From contig NC_088325.1 of the NCBI RefSeq assembly GCF_910592395.1, forward strand, positions 4,991,501 through 5,055,500: DNA of 64,000 nt, read 5' to 3'. Positions 1-12,345 of this stretch are shown here, in pieces. The translations under genes and the position numbers were made by a program. The notes beneath the pieces were generated by a model. The model was not told the DNA's origin and made no database searches. It saw nothing but the letters and a program-made list of their open reading frames with translations. The stretch's first letter is position 1. Each line of letters opens with the position of its first letter. Source of the DNA: Lineus longissimus. Lineage: Eukaryota > Nemertea > Pilidiophora > Heteronemertea > Lineidae.

Positions 1-2200
1 ACGGCGATTTAGCTTGACATGCAACAAGAGTTGAATGCTAAGCCTAGAAGATCCAACAACACACAGACTAAGTTAGCGCAGATCTACGTTAGCCCAATTA
101 CGTCTCTCTGCCTTTGATGCTTTGTCCATAAGGACTCCCCATTTTAGCCCTTTTGGTGGGTCGATTTTATCAATATTGGCTTAAATACCCTTGGGATTAG
201 CCGTTGAGTCTGTGTATCCCGGGAATATTTCCTCCCCACTAAAGAAATAAAAGATAAAATATTGTGCAGCGTCGCTTCTGGGAATGAAAAGTTCGCCAAC
301 AAATACATCTCTATCACAAATAGTTATTTTAAATTTTGAAATTGACCGAGGAATAAAGATTTTAGAGCTGTGAAAGTAAGGCATTTTTGTCGATCTCGCC
401 TGGTTCTCATCGTTTGTGGCTTTGCCGATCAGTTAGCGTAACCCCGCCTGGAGCAAGTCGCCGAGTTTTGCGCATCAAGAGTGCTGATAGGGAGGGCAGC
501 TGATCTATGGAACAGCTTCCTTGCTATTGCTTGGTGTTTATGGCTTAGGTTCACTCTTCAGTCGGAAACAATGGTCGATCTTGAAGGAAGATAAAACGAT
601 ATCCCAATCCGAATCAAGGGCTCCAGAAACTTAATGCCCATAGTATGAATATATATCACATATTATGAGGAAACAATGCTTTAGAACTGAAAAAATCCGT
701 GATCTTTGAGGGAATTGTTTACATCTTTGCGGGTAGGTGATGCTCGTAAAAATATTATGCCACGAAATATATTAGAAAAATTAAAGTATCACAAAATGTT
801 TCTTTTCATTATATAATGCAACTATTTCTACTCACCCCGGGGAATCAAAATATCGAGTTCCGGTGTAAAAGGAATGGATGTCCTAGGAATGCAGGACCCC
901 ATACAATATCTGTGTATTGTCAACGAATGTGGTTAATGGTTTGGTTAGGGTTAACTACATAATCTTTAACAAAGGAACTCGGCGACTCTATTCACTTTAA
1001 CAAAAGGACCGGACTTCGATTCCGGGGGGACTTGCATTTCTTTTACACCGGCAATGATTGGAGGGTCAGACCCGCCTTTTGACCATGATCAAAATGTAGC
1101 CTGGCTCTGGGCATGGCTTGTACAGAAAACTTTATAACGTTTACTGAGCGCGGCTTAAGATGGCGCTTGTTGGAACTATCCTTATTATACCGGTATACGC
1201 TGTAATCATAGACAAATTTTACATTCACACTTGCACAATTAAGTTAATTTCACTTCACGTATCTATTATGTATCAGTGCATGATTTAAGGTAGAACTTAT
1301 TTGAATCTTGAATCCTGAATCTTTGTTGAGATTAGAATCACACTGTAAATACACTGTAAACACAAACCACGTTGTCAGTGTCACTTTTTCATAATTTTTG
1401 ACTTGCAATCGCCATCATGCGGCCATTTAACAAACTATCGCAGATGCTATTTATAGCACCATGACCAGCTCACCCTGAGGGCTAGAAAGCATGGTGTGGA
1501 CTTAATCGGATTAAATATTCCGGGTCAAATTTGTATGGTGTAAACGCCGCTAATTACAATTAGAATGTAGGATTTAGTTAAATAAAAGAAATAGACTCCC
1601 CCCCCAAAAAAAAATCTACCGCAAACCAATCATAGCAGCCAAAGAAGTACTCGTATTTTCAAACAATCTTAACTACATACCGGTTTCATCAATGAGGCCA
1701 TGCTTGCGTTACGTAATGCTCAATTGATAGGTATTCGTAAATTATATCGAAATCAAACCCTGTATAGGTGGCTTATACAGTGTGTATAAAAAAAAGGTAA
1801 TCCGATTTCAGAGGGTTAAAATGCCAAGGTTATGGATTTTGACAATTTACATTAAGTTTACCATTTGACAGGAGCCCAACGCATTTCCATTGGTACCTTT
1901 CTTACATTACTTCTGTTACACATGACCGAGTACAGTGTTATTGAAAACGACCTGTTCAATTGCACATTTTCCAAGTTTGGGCAATCCAGGAAAGGAAGAC
2001 TGATATTTTATTCCGGAATTACTGGAAGGATAATCACTTACTTTTTATACAGCCAAACCTTCAACATGCCCTCCTTCCCTTTCGACACACAGCTGGCAGT
2101 GACGGAGCATGTGTAAGGATGTAAACTCCGGTTCCAAGACAGGTGCCAACACTAATGAAATCAATATACCATATTATTTGTCTACCAACAATCAATAATA
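1..2200. other. Flank without recognised gene
   Basis: No reading frame here resembles a known protein, and those present are short. A C8A9 low-complexity tract lies at 1598-1614. A 17-bp imperfect inverted pair (860-876 against 1035-1051, one mismatch) could be the arms of a small foldback element. Nothing else was recognised. Confidence 0.4.
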
Positions 2201-2396
2201 AATTCATACTTCTCGGCGTTTCTAAAATAAGATTCCTGGCGAAGTATAAATCAATATATATCATCCGTTTTCTTGGCCATCAACGGTCAATGACGGGCCA
2301 ATATTAATCTCTAGCAAAATGTTGATTATCAAATCCATATTTCTCGGCGTTTCTTATATCAGGTTCCTCGCAAAATATTAATCAATATCATCCGAT
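2201..2396 (+). repeat. Two diverged direct copies of a ~66-bp unit
   Basis: The stretch at 2201-2267 is repeated in the same orientation at 2331-2396. Both copies share the core CTCGGCGTTTCT and the ending AATCAATAT..ATCATCCG, with substitutions between them. This looks like an old tandem duplication. Confidence 0.6.
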
Positions 2397-2775
2397 ATGT
2401 TAATCAATATCTCGAAGTATTTAAGCAACGTCCAACTGCACCAAGGTTTCTTCTTCTGTTCTACTTTTCAAACGTGATACTTCACTTGGTTCTTCCTTTC
2501 CTTACGTACAACTGCAACCTACAACGCACAACTTTTACCTTTCTCTCTCGGTTGTAATGCGGAACAAGTATTTCGAATAAACTGTTGTCGCGTATATTCG
2601 GCTGTTGACTTTACTCAGTTACTCAGTTCAGACCACACACACACGGGACGATCTCGGGCCTTCTCACTGCGATCTCTCAATTGTCTAGTCACCCCAACCA
2701 TCAAACTTCACCAGGACTCACTGGATCGTATCTTCAGGATAGCCCCTCATAACGAGTCCGACGGAAGTCGTTTAC
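2397..2775. other. Non-coding stretch with possible poly(A) signal
   Basis: An AATAAA hexamer at 2577-2582 is followed by TG-rich sequence, as at a transcript 3' end or the R/U5 part of an LTR, and by a short CA run near 2633. No second LTR copy was found, so no retroelement is claimed. Confidence 0.2.
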
Positions 2776-2976
2776 TCAATCATCCCACTCGATCAGGACC
2801 CCCGCCCAACACATGTCCTGGACAGCTCGTCTGACCATATCCGGGTCATTGCGCAAATCACCAACTTCTTGTCGAATACGGCCCTGCAAATCGTCAAGAT
2901 CCCGGGGAGGAGTTGTGAACACTTTGTTTTTAAATGTCCCCAAAGGAAATGAAAACATGGTTTTTGGTTGCTTCAA
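2776..2976 (-). pseudogene. Tail of a mariner/IS630-like DDE transposase (remnant)
   Basis: A 66-codon minus-strand frame reads like the C-terminal end of Tc1/mariner or IS630-type transposases. It has a 'fPLGTFKNKVF' stretch, then a 'PPRDLDDLQGRI' helix of the kind that follows the last catalytic residue in these families, then a helix with 'MVRRAV'. No catalytic DDE/D residues or upstream domain are found next to it, so it is a 5'-truncated relic. In full transposons of this class the enzyme cuts and pastes at TA. The assignment rests on a short motif read by eye. A chance frame or another DDE family is possible. Confidence 0.4.
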
Positions 2977-4283
2977 TTTGTTCTCCTATGATCGCCCAGT
3001 GCGCCTCCTGCAAGAATTCCCCCTGTTGCGGTTGAGGCTGATACCATGCTCTCGATATTTTTTAACATTCGCCCACCGACAGATGGTTTCGGCTGATGGA
3101 GGCTCTCGTGGTGGGAAACGTTGCCTAAAAGCAACCTTGCAACATGTGATTATTTCCTAAAAAGACCAAACCTCCATCTTAACTAATTCCTGTTTTATCG
3201 CACTTGACGTGAATTTGCTAGTAGGTATTTCTAGATGATAGGGAGCTCTTGAGAGATGGGTTATATGGTTAGAGTCGAGTGAGTGTGTGTATACCGTCAA
3301 CGAAAAAAACTTGACCCGGTTGGCCGGAACCAGAAAACCTCCGAGCCCAGGTGACATTTTTGCACGCGAATCGTATACGCCAATGCTCAGCAATTTACCT
3401 GGGGAGAGATTTTCTTTTTCCAAAACAATTCAGCGGGACGCGATGATGTTTACGCAGAGTAGCCGCTGTTCGGTTGGAGATTTCGTCAAAACAGGGCCGA
3501 ATCAAAGTGTGACGATACCCTGGGGCGAATCGAAATGCATTAAACAACAATCTGCATCGCTGCCAGAGATTATTTTTCTCTTTCCGCGAAGAAATCGTGC
3601 TTTGAAAAGGCAAAATTCCGCAAAAGATTTTCAGTCTGCTAACTTTTCCGCAGTACGCATGCGTACCAACATGATCGGTCCGGGGCTGCCCGTTTCGACG
3701 ACGATTTCGTCAATATCATGGGGTGTGGTATTAAAGATGTCGACGGTCTGGTCCCATTTATAATGCAATAATCTTGAAAGTACATTGGTCTCAATATCTA
3801 TTTCCCCGTTTCCATGACAAAATCCTACCGTGAAACCTGAAACCACTCGTCCACAACACTAGCCATTTCAATTTTCCGTAGAAAGCGCATGCGCACTAAC
3901 TCAAACGCACGTGCTACCCTCAGGTCTCACTAGCCGCTGCGGAGGCCAGGCCTACCTCCCTCCAAAAATGACACGACGTCATTTCATCCATACCCCTGTT
4001 CCAGCGGCTGTAGACTTGGCAGTACCTTACTCTCACACAAACCTATACATTTCTGAATAGCTTGTCTCTTGTAGAATACAATGTAATACACTGTATTCTG
4101 ATCAGATGTCATCTGACCAAGTTTCAACGTCGTCTAGACATACAGTCATGCATAGACTGATGTAGCACAATGCATGAGACTGATGTATAACGCAAATTTG
4201 AAAAATTTCACCTCTATGCCTTAAAACTTCAAGATTAACACCTGATCACCACTGGCTAGTGAGACCTCAAACTATTCAGGACA
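2977..4283. other. Flank without recognised gene
   Basis: Minus-strand frames at 3157-3423 and 3631-3846 and a plus-strand frame at 3287-3763 are open, but they overlap each other and match no family I know. They have no splice-site or codon pattern that would support an exon. No repeat structure was noticed. Confidence 0.3.
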
Positions 4284-4310
4284 GGGGGGGGGGGGGGGGG
4301 GGGGGGGGGG
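4284..4310 (+). repeat. Homopolymer tract G27
   Basis: Uninterrupted run of 27 G. Tract length is likely to be unreliable in an assembly and polymorphic in the population. Confidence 0.9.
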
Positions 4311-4460
4311 TCGGCTAAGGTATTTTTGAATATAAATCTTACACTTGGGTCTTGGGATCATTATGCTTATCTCCGGGCACAAGTACCTATCTCATGTTGT
4401 GTTTAGTTTCCTTCCCACATTCTCCCCACCTATTTTCTATACTGCGACAGCGTCTATTGG

Positions 4461-4600
4461 GTCAACTGCCATCATGGCATCATCCTAACTATATCCCCCC
4501 TCTCCCAACCACCAACTACTCGCCATCATTGACATTGTGTGCTAGCCAACTGCTTCTTCGGTCAACTGCTATGATGGCATCATCCTAACCATATACCCCC
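4461..4600 (+). repeat. Duplicated 40-bp segment
   Basis: The 40 bp at 4461-4500 recur at 4561-4600 with a few changes. Each copy begins GTCAACTGC and ends in a C run. The spacing is exactly 100 bp. Confidence 0.7.
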
Positions 4601-4991
4601 CCCCCCCACCCGAGTCTTCTCGCTCACCAGCCCTATTAACGAAGAGCTCCCTATCAAGGCCCGAGCCGTCCTCTTATTAGATCTAACACATCTGTAAATA
4701 GGTTAATATTGGTGGAGCTGTCCTAAACAAGCAGTGAAGTCAGTGTTTGTGCAGCCCTACGCCCGGTTAAGGGTACAAATTGCGCTTATATTTACCATAT
4801 CTGTCTGTGAGATTGGATAATATAATTGAATGAGGTTTTTAGCAGAAAATGGTATATTAAAGTAATAGTCTATAGTCGGCTTTTTATTGCAGTATGTTTG
4901 TTATTCTTCTGGTTTATCAGTTAATCAAGCGCTATCAGCGTGACGTCGGAAAAATCGATATCAGCACCAGGACGTCAAGGGGTAGATCCTA

Positions 4992-5219
4992 TGGCAAGCC
5001 GTTCGTCCAATAATTAAGAAAACCTAGTTTTCTTTTAAAAAACCTGTTTTTTTAACAAGATAACTTGGTTTTTTAAATCAACCTATGCTTCTTCGAAGAA
5101 AACCTAGTTTCGTGAAAGAAAACATGGTTTTCTTGAAGAAAACTATGTTTTTTAAGAAGAAAACCAGGTTTTCTTCAATAAAACTATGTTTTCTTAATTA
5201 TTGGACGAACGGCTTGCCA
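4992..5219. mobile_element. MITE with TA target duplication and palindromic interior
   Basis: Inverted termini begin TGGCAAGCCGTTCGTCCAAT and match at both ends over about 32 bp. They are flanked by TA at 4990-4991 and 5220-5221, as expected of a mariner-type non-autonomous element. The interior is a run of short palindromes of the form GAAAACC-TAG-TTTTC, repeated with variation, so the whole element can fold into several hairpins. There is no coding capacity. Confidence 0.75.
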
Positions 5220-6911
5220 TAAGATCCTAGCTCCAGGAAACGCCTTAGGTCTCGTTAGGGAGTTTTTCCCAAATGTACTCAATGATGACGTGCCCCATTA
5301 ACAGGACGTAACATCTATTTTTAAATGCGTTTCCAAAGTGATTGCATGAGGACAACTCATTTGTGTCGTATATCACTGGAAACGTCCAATTCCCCTGATT
5401 CTGCAGGATGTTAAATCGAGCATTGTATTTCTTTAAATAAATCATAAGCATCGCATTTTCTCCTAGCTCTGTTCACCATCCCATGTGGATGTTTTGCCAA
5501 TTTAACCGGACAATCATTTCTTCCTGCATAATTCTTACAGTGACCATTTTCCCGTGAAAGACAGTTGCTTACGCTACACATAAATAAAAAAATATTGGGG
5601 GTGAACCATTGAACTTTTGAGATATGTTGAATTTTGCACAAATCAGCGAAAAACGCACCAACTGGCACTGGACGGCATTTCAACAGGGGGCTGACGCACA
5701 TCCCAAGTTCAGTGTACATATATGTCGGCAACAACAGTAAATCGCGTAGTTTCTTGTAAGACGCCTATTGAGTAGCGCTCCAGATTTCAGAAACTCCAAA
5801 AAAACATGTCTTTGCCATAACAACTGCTAAATCAACACTGGCGTACTGTGAGGACCAAGAAATCAATGATCTTTTAGAAACTACGGTTGGCCGTGCATGA
5901 ATACAAAAAAGTCCCTAATGAGACCTTACTAGTGCATCGTTCCACGTGGAAAGAGTCGATGCGTGGAGAGCTAACTCGGGTCAAATCGGAGTCAACATCG
6001 GAAAAGCGCGATAATTCAGTCAGATTTTGAATTTTTCCCTTTTTTGTGCAATCTGTTGATGGAAACTACTTATGTAAAATAGGAGGTGACTGGGCAGCCC
6101 GCAGCTGGGTTATATTGCCCTTAATAATGCCAATGGTCCTCTAAGGCTGCCAGAAAGTTATGCAAAATCACTGAATGTAAAACACATTGAAACTTGTATC
6201 AAACACATCAGACAGACACATTTAATGCATGGGATCGACATTATCACATTCAAGCACCAAAGATCAATTAGTAAATTGCAACATTTACGGCATTTTGTTC
6301 CGACATTCTTGCCGCGTAATGTCCAAAAACTAACTTTTTTGTTATATTTTCTTTTCGTTCTTTTTCACAATGTATCGGTGAACTATGATGCAACAAAGTT
6401 TTTTTCGCTTTTATTAGAACATTTCTGCTAAATTCTTTAATTTTAAGATTAAGTTTATTCCCTGCAGGTAATTGCTTATGTGAAACAGCTGGCGACCTTT
6501 GAGAACTCCCCATATGGTCATGGTTCAATTACAATAATATGCAGAGGGTTGTTCAAGGGCTGTGTGTTGCAACTGATTCCCAAAGAAACCTAACATGCAA
6601 TGATTCAACCGGATTTAAATTTTGGATAGGCTCACAAAAGAGGAAAGTATTCACTTAGAAACCCATCGAATTTAGTCATGTTCACAATAGGATATCTGTT
6701 GTGGGTTGATTTAACTGTATTTGCATGTCCCATTGGTCAACTCGAGCTCATACTTGAAGAATGCGGGTCTAACCCTAACCCTAACCCAACACAGATATAT
6801 GATCAACTACATTTTTCATACTCTGCTGAAAACCGCATTTAAAATATTTTTTTTTATCTCTGTGATGGCTTTTTAAACACAGTGGACATTTACTTTCTTG
6901 TAGGACTGTAC
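5220..6911. other. Flank without recognised gene
   Basis: A minus-strand frame at 5411-5734 is cysteine-rich but matches nothing I recognise and has no clear splice sites. Three TTAGGG-type telomere units occur at 6770-6787, too few to matter. Otherwise nothing was seen. Confidence 0.3.
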
Positions 6912-7170
6912 ACCAGAAAAGGAAGATGTGATAACAAGCACTTGGCTCCAAGTGTTTCAAAACGTGACTAAAATGCAGTTATAGCTGGCATACGGTCCGC
7001 TATGGTTACATGTGGACACGGTCATGACCGTCCACTATGTTTAGTGGTGTTACCACAGCGGACAGTCACACAGGTGCACACAGGTAACCGTAGCCGTCAA
7101 TTCTTCCATTTTAAGTCACTTTATAGAACACTTATTATCAAGTGCTCGTAATCACATCTTCTATTCTGGT
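6912..7170. repeat. Foldback element, ~30-bp imperfect arms
   Basis: The left arm from 6912 (ACCAGAA...GATGTGAT...AAGCACTT) is matched in reverse complement by the right arm ending at 7170 (AAGTGCTCGTAATCACATC...TTCTGGT). The spacer contains further short inverted pairs. No coding capacity and no clear target duplication. Confidence 0.6.
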
Positions 7171-7612
7171 TTAAATGCTACACAACACAGCCCGTGCAAC
7201 AATCTCGACAACTAAATCAATTATGGTAAAAAAGCGCAAATTGTGCCATTGACTTGGCATAGAGCTACAAAAACACTGATTTATCTGCTTATTCAGGACA
7301 GCTTCATCAATATAAACATATTAGCTGGTGTGTTTAAGCTATCATCTAGAAATCAGGACAGCCAGCAAATCTATGTAGAGCGCCACAGAACAGGAAAAAT
7401 TTGCGGTTGACTCTGTCTGTGCTCTCAATATGAACTTTGATGCCTGTGTTTTCTTCATGGCCGTTTCTGCATTCATTCCTTCGACATGCCGGTAATTTAG
7501 ACTGCCAATGAAGCTTGGCCTGAATTTCATGACTATAAGTCTAATATTGACATCGTTGAACAGAACGAGTGTGGATCAACGGCCCCATAACCTGCCAACC
7601 AACATGATGATT

Positions 7613-8092
7613 ACGTCTATGGCTGGCACAATCGGACAAAATTCAGAATTATGCCACGGCATAAATCGGAATTGTGGTGCACCATAAATCGACCAATCAA
7701 AACCTCGCATCTCGTGAATTATGCCGCAGCATAAATAGGAATTGTGGACGGAAGTGTCATTTATGGAGGACGAAAGTAAATCGGAATTGTGGTGCACCAT
7801 AAATCAACCAATCAAAACATCGGATCTCGTGAATTATGCCGCGGCATAATTAGGAATTGTGGACGGAAGTGCAATTCATGCCGCACCATAAATAAAACGA
7901 TTGCCACTTTATGATTGGTCGAATTATGCCACACCACAATTCCTATTTATGCCGTGGCATAATTCTGAATTCTACCGCGGCATAAAGCACGAGATCCGAT
8001 GTTTTGATTGGTTGATTTATGGTGTACAACTCTTTCCTATTTATGCCGTGGCATAATTCTGAATTTTGTCCACTCGCGCCAGCCATATACGT
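7613..8092. repeat. Large foldback built from repeated palindromes
   Basis: The two halves are reverse complements over roughly 200 bp: ACGTCTATGGCTGGC at 7613 pairs with GCCAGCCATATACGT ending at 8092. Each half carries several copies of a palindromic motif (ATTATGCC-RYGGCATAA) separated by conserved spacers such as CCAATCAAAAC. The region therefore has inverted, direct and palindromic repetition at once. It is probably a nested cluster of non-autonomous elements. Confidence 0.7.
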
Positions 8093-8449
8093 CCATTGAC
8101 GATCTCGTGCCTGTTGTCTCAGTGCGGACGTAAATGAAAGCATCGAGTGGAAAAACCTACAGCCCGAGATTGCTATTTTGCGAGTTTGCAGAGGGAATTT
8201 CTATGAATATACCGGGTATACTTTTGAAAAATAAGTATTTTTAATTCTTGATCGCGTTCAAGAATTTTTGTTCTTCCCCCACAAAGCAGTTTTCCCTGAA
8301 AATTCCAAAAATCTTGACTTCACCGATCGAAACCATACTAGAAACGGCCGACCAAAAATATTTCGATATGATATAAAAAATGGATTGCCTTCCTGTCGGG
8401 TGATTTAATGAATGTCACGCCCAAGTGTGCTTTCCATACGCATCGTCAA

Positions 8450-8473
8450 CCCCCCCCCCCCCCCCCCCCCCCC
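8450..8473 (+). repeat. Homopolymer tract C24
   Basis: Uninterrupted run of 24 C. Confidence 0.9.
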
Positions 8474-8816
8474 AACACTTCATGTGTATGTGCATGTAAT
8501 ACTTGTGAACGATTCCTTAGCAACCGTACTCACACAACCAGAGAAGCGACAAAGCCGTCAAGTCTCTAGTTTCTAAATATCACAGAGATAAAATAAGGTA
8601 ATTGAATGCGGCATTGTATATTTTGTTGGTCGTGCATCTAAGCCAAAAAAATGATGGTCATAAAGCACCATTCATAGGCTCATGTGAATTTTTTAAATAG
8701 GCACATGAACTAAAAAAGGTGATATTTGGACCTTTTTGGCTCACTGTAGGGAGTCTATTCAATACCATGGTGTCAGTCGTCCATCATTTTTATCTTATTT
8801 CAAAAACTATGGCACA

Positions 8817-10860
8817 TTTTTTAAGCAGTGGGACTGTGAACTTGAAACCCCCAGGCCAGGTAACCTTTGACAGAGAATTTCGGTCCGATTTGAACCTTGA
8901 ATTGGCCACCAGGGGCAAAAACTGAAAAAAGTAAAAAGTGCAATACCTCCCTTTATTTTATTATCATACTGTGTACATTGTATTTACTTATTGAATGCAT
9001 GCATATTTTACTATATTGTGAAGCGCTATAAAAATGCTTTTAATAATATTAACAGTAATCAATATTATTAATTGAAGGCGTTTAGAAGCAGAGTGGGCTA
9101 ATCCCATTTTTTTCGAATTTGTGTTATGACCATTCTATGCAGCACTGTGGATGCCCTTTATACATAACAGAGAAGTCTTACCCATAGTATTTCTATGACC
9201 AAGGTTTAAAAGATTAACGATATTTTGAAAATGTCTTTGGGGTTTTTATTTACCAAAAATAACTTTTAAAAACTATCACCTCAAAAATAAAGGAAATGGT
9301 TTAGCCCAATTTGCTTCTAAACCATTCAGCTATTATCAATGACTTGTTTTTATGGTAGGTACTCCAAGCAAGGATACATCACATATCTGCCCTACGGGTT
9401 TTAAATTTGACCTACTTTTCAATATCACATAGGTCAATTGGGATAAATTGGCTGTTTGAGTCAAGGAGGATTCCGCGGTGACGTTACGGCTTTTCCTAGA
9501 TGGTACTGCAGATTGTAAACAAACTCGATCCACGGCCCAGGGAATATCAAGTCATCAAATAAAGTTAGATATTTCGCATCAAATCAGAGTTATAAGTACT
9601 TTTCTGCTATGAAATAAGTCTTCAGACAATTAGTTATCATTTGAATAATGGAAAGTGCTGTTTTGATGGGGAAAAAAAGGGTTTTTACAACCAAATAGCC
9701 GGGCACCGATCTTCCAAAATTAGTGATGGTTTCAAAACAGTCTCCCAAATATGGGGCAATCTCTTCAATATCATAATGGGATTTGGAGGTGTGGTTACAG
9801 ATTTTACAAGTTCGAGACCTGTAGAACCTAAAACTCGCATAGATCCCCATAAACCCCCTCTAGTTGTCGAGTTAGCGCCCCTGTAAGATAATGCATTTTC
9901 GGACACTAGAACGAAATCTTCCTGCGGATATCGCGGTTTCGGTGATGATTTAAGGAGAAATTGACTGTTCTTAATGTTGTATGGGACAGAAATGAGTTCA
10001 TACTTCATGAATACATGAATATTTTATGATATGGGCGGCTTTCTAAGTCAAAACAATAACAAACTCAACTGCATCTCTACCGTGTATCGTGTAGTGCATT
10101 GCCTAGTGTATTTTAGCGGATACATTATTTCCAAACTTTGGCCACGCCAAACGTCTTTTTTATTCGTGGAAGTTAATCTGCTCTGTAAATTTTATTTTAC
10201 ACAAGAAGAATTCATACTAGGTATTGCAATATTTCATGTCTATTGGTGTTTATGTGTACAGGAGCGCACCAGACAGTGGGACATGGAGATGTGTTCAGTG
10301 CTGGTGCTGTCAGTAGACTGAATCTGATTGGCCATAGCTATCAGTAATATGGGATGTGATCACGTGATGTGACGTCACCGCGGAATCCTCCTTGTGTTTG
10401 AGTACAACTATGGAACGTTACCTAATCACTTAAGCTATGAACTTGAAACATGATCACCAATGTCAGATAACCTCCAACGCCGAAATTCGGTTTGATCTGC
10501 TTCTCGACTTGGCAACCAGAGGCCAAAACTGAAAAGGTAGAAAGTGCAATATCTTGCTTATAAGCGAATTCATTTCTATCATATTTTTTGAAGGTTCTCC
10601 TAGCAAGGATACAACACATGTCGTAAGACTTTTTATTTGACCTACTTTTCAAGGTCAAATAGATCAAATGGCAAAAGTTCCCGTTAGAGTGTAACAATGA
10701 CACGTTTTTTTACCGCTACGGCTATCACCTTGAAAGTTGGTACACATGACCCTCCAGGTCAGATAACTTCTTACACCGAATTTAGGTCCAATATGATTCT
10801 TGACTTTGATCATCAATGACCTATTTTGGGAAGCGCTATTATTTTTCACAGGTTTTCTGG
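8817..10860 (-). repeat. Dispersed copies of a ~300-bp family (minus orientation)
   Basis: Segments near 8835-8945, 9340-9470 and 10420-10860 share phrases such as GGCCACCAGGGGC/GGCAACCAGAGGC, 'AAAGTGCAATA' and 'CAAGGATAC..CACAT'. They match, in opposite orientation, the tandem array at 11.5-12.3 kb. Copies are diverged and broken. There is no coding potential I can defend; the overlapping frames at 9590-10008 look accidental. Confidence 0.5.
9018..9053 (+). repeat. Possible 3' tail of an L2-like retrotransposon
   Basis: GTGAAGCGCTATAAAAATG followed by TTTTAATAATATT resembles the 3' end of L2/CR1-group elements, which often finish with a GCGCTATA motif and a short AT-rich microsatellite. The retrotransposon at 37.1 kb ends in a related way. 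No coding part is attached. Confidence 0.3.
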
Positions 10861-11520
10861 AAATCTGTCGTTTTTAACCAAGTCTGAGAAATATCGGATA
10901 AATCAGATGTAAAGTTAGAGAAACCATTGCTAAATCGGAAAAAGCCACCTAGTTGTGTTTAATTTACAGCCTGGTTAACTTTCGAAACATGTTTTGCAGG
11001 ACAATTGCTGTTCATTATAGAGAGATGTCCTGATTGGAGAGGTCAAATTGAATAAAGGCAACCAATTCGAGACCAATACTAGTGTCCAAGCCAAATACCA
11101 TCACTCGGGTGTAGTATGATACCTCAGAAATCCCACTCGAGTGGTTTTGTGTATTACCCAACCGATCTATGTATGCATTATTGCGAACTAAAGATATAAT
11201 TCTTATTTATTCCTTTGCCAGGGCAGGGCTGGTGACCGTCCGTTACGTCATGAACCTCGACTTGTTATTTCGGTATAGCACCAGAGAACTAAATTGCCGA
11301 CATGTACGCAATGTATAACAAAACCTCTCATTTAAGCTGTGTGCTCTTTTGAGGGAAGGGTTCAAATCCATCGGAAACGAGTTTAATGAAACGGCCAAGG
11401 GCCATTGTGCTCACCGTATAGATATTTGGTGGTTAGGAATTCATCCTGGTTAAGAAACATGCTACATGTATATAGTATATATAGGCCTAGGTCAAACCAA
11501 AGTCGGTAGGACGTGATCTA

Positions 11521-12345
11521 CCATAAACATATCATCGAAAACAAGTCACTTAATATCATTGAAACAAGTCACTAATAATAAGTGTAATATCACACTTTGT
11601 GCCTTTTTTAGTCTTGGCCCCCTTGGTGGCCACGTCGAGAATCGGATCAGACCGAAATTTTATGTCAGAGGTTGTGTGATTTAGGGAGTAATGTGTACAA
11701 CATTTCAAGTTCATAGCTTCAGCGGTTGAGAAACATGCCCGAGTTACCCTCAAATGGCCAATTTAGGCCATTTGACATCTTCGACCTTAAAAATTAGGTC
11801 AAGTCGAAAACCCGTAGGCTATGTGATGTATCCCTGCTCTGAGTACCTACCATAAACATAAAATTGAAAACAAGTCACTATTAAGTGAGATATATCACTT
11901 TTTACCTTTTTTCAGTGTTGGCGCCCTGGTGGCCAAGTCGAGAATCAGATCAGACCGAAATTCGGTGTCAAAGGTTATATGATGTATATAGTCATGTGTA
12001 CCTAATTTTAAGTTCATAGCTTTATCGGTTAAGAAACGTGCCATAGTGACACTCAAACGGACAATTTACGCCATTTGACCTCTGTGGCTCTGAAAATTAG
12101 GTCAAATCAAGAACCCGTATGATATGTGATGTATCCTTACTAGGAGAACCTACCATAAATATTTTATCGAAAACAAGTCTCTCATAAGACAGATATCACA
12201 CTTTTTAGGTTTCCACTTCTGGCCCCCTAGTGGGCAAATCAAGAATCAGATCGGATCGGAATTTATTATCAGAGGTCACCTGACCTGGGGGGTGGTTACA
12301 AAGTTTCAAGTTCATAGCCCCAGCGGTTAAGAAACGTGACACTGT
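11521..12345 (+). repeat. Tandem array of ~300-bp units
   Basis: Three consecutive diverged units start with CCATAAACAT/AAATAT..GAAAACAAGTC near 11521, 11849 and 12151 (about 328 and 302 bp apart). Each contains the same order of blocks: an AGTCTTGGC-like or AGTGTTGGC-like box, GATCAGACCGAAATT, AAGTTCATAGC and GGTTAAGAAACGTG. The third unit is truncated near 12345. The family is also scattered upstream in the opposite orientation. Confidence 0.75.

Noticed and set aside
3157-3846. Several overlapping frames that might be host exons
   Set aside because: No splice pattern or protein similarity recognised; frames contradict one another.
4284-4310. G27 tract as a functional quadruplex
   Set aside because: A homopolymer can form such structures, but there is no context suggesting a role, and its length may be an assembly artefact.
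5411-5734. Cysteine-rich minus-strand open frame
   Set aside because: Matches no family I know, has no clear splice sites and no repeat of the pattern nearby; length is compatible with chance.
6770-6787. Interstitial telomere-like repeat
   Set aside because: Only three units; expected by chance and without flanking support.
9590-10008. Overlapping open frames on both strands
   Set aside because: Three frames open together suggest compositional bias; they overlap the dispersed repeat family.
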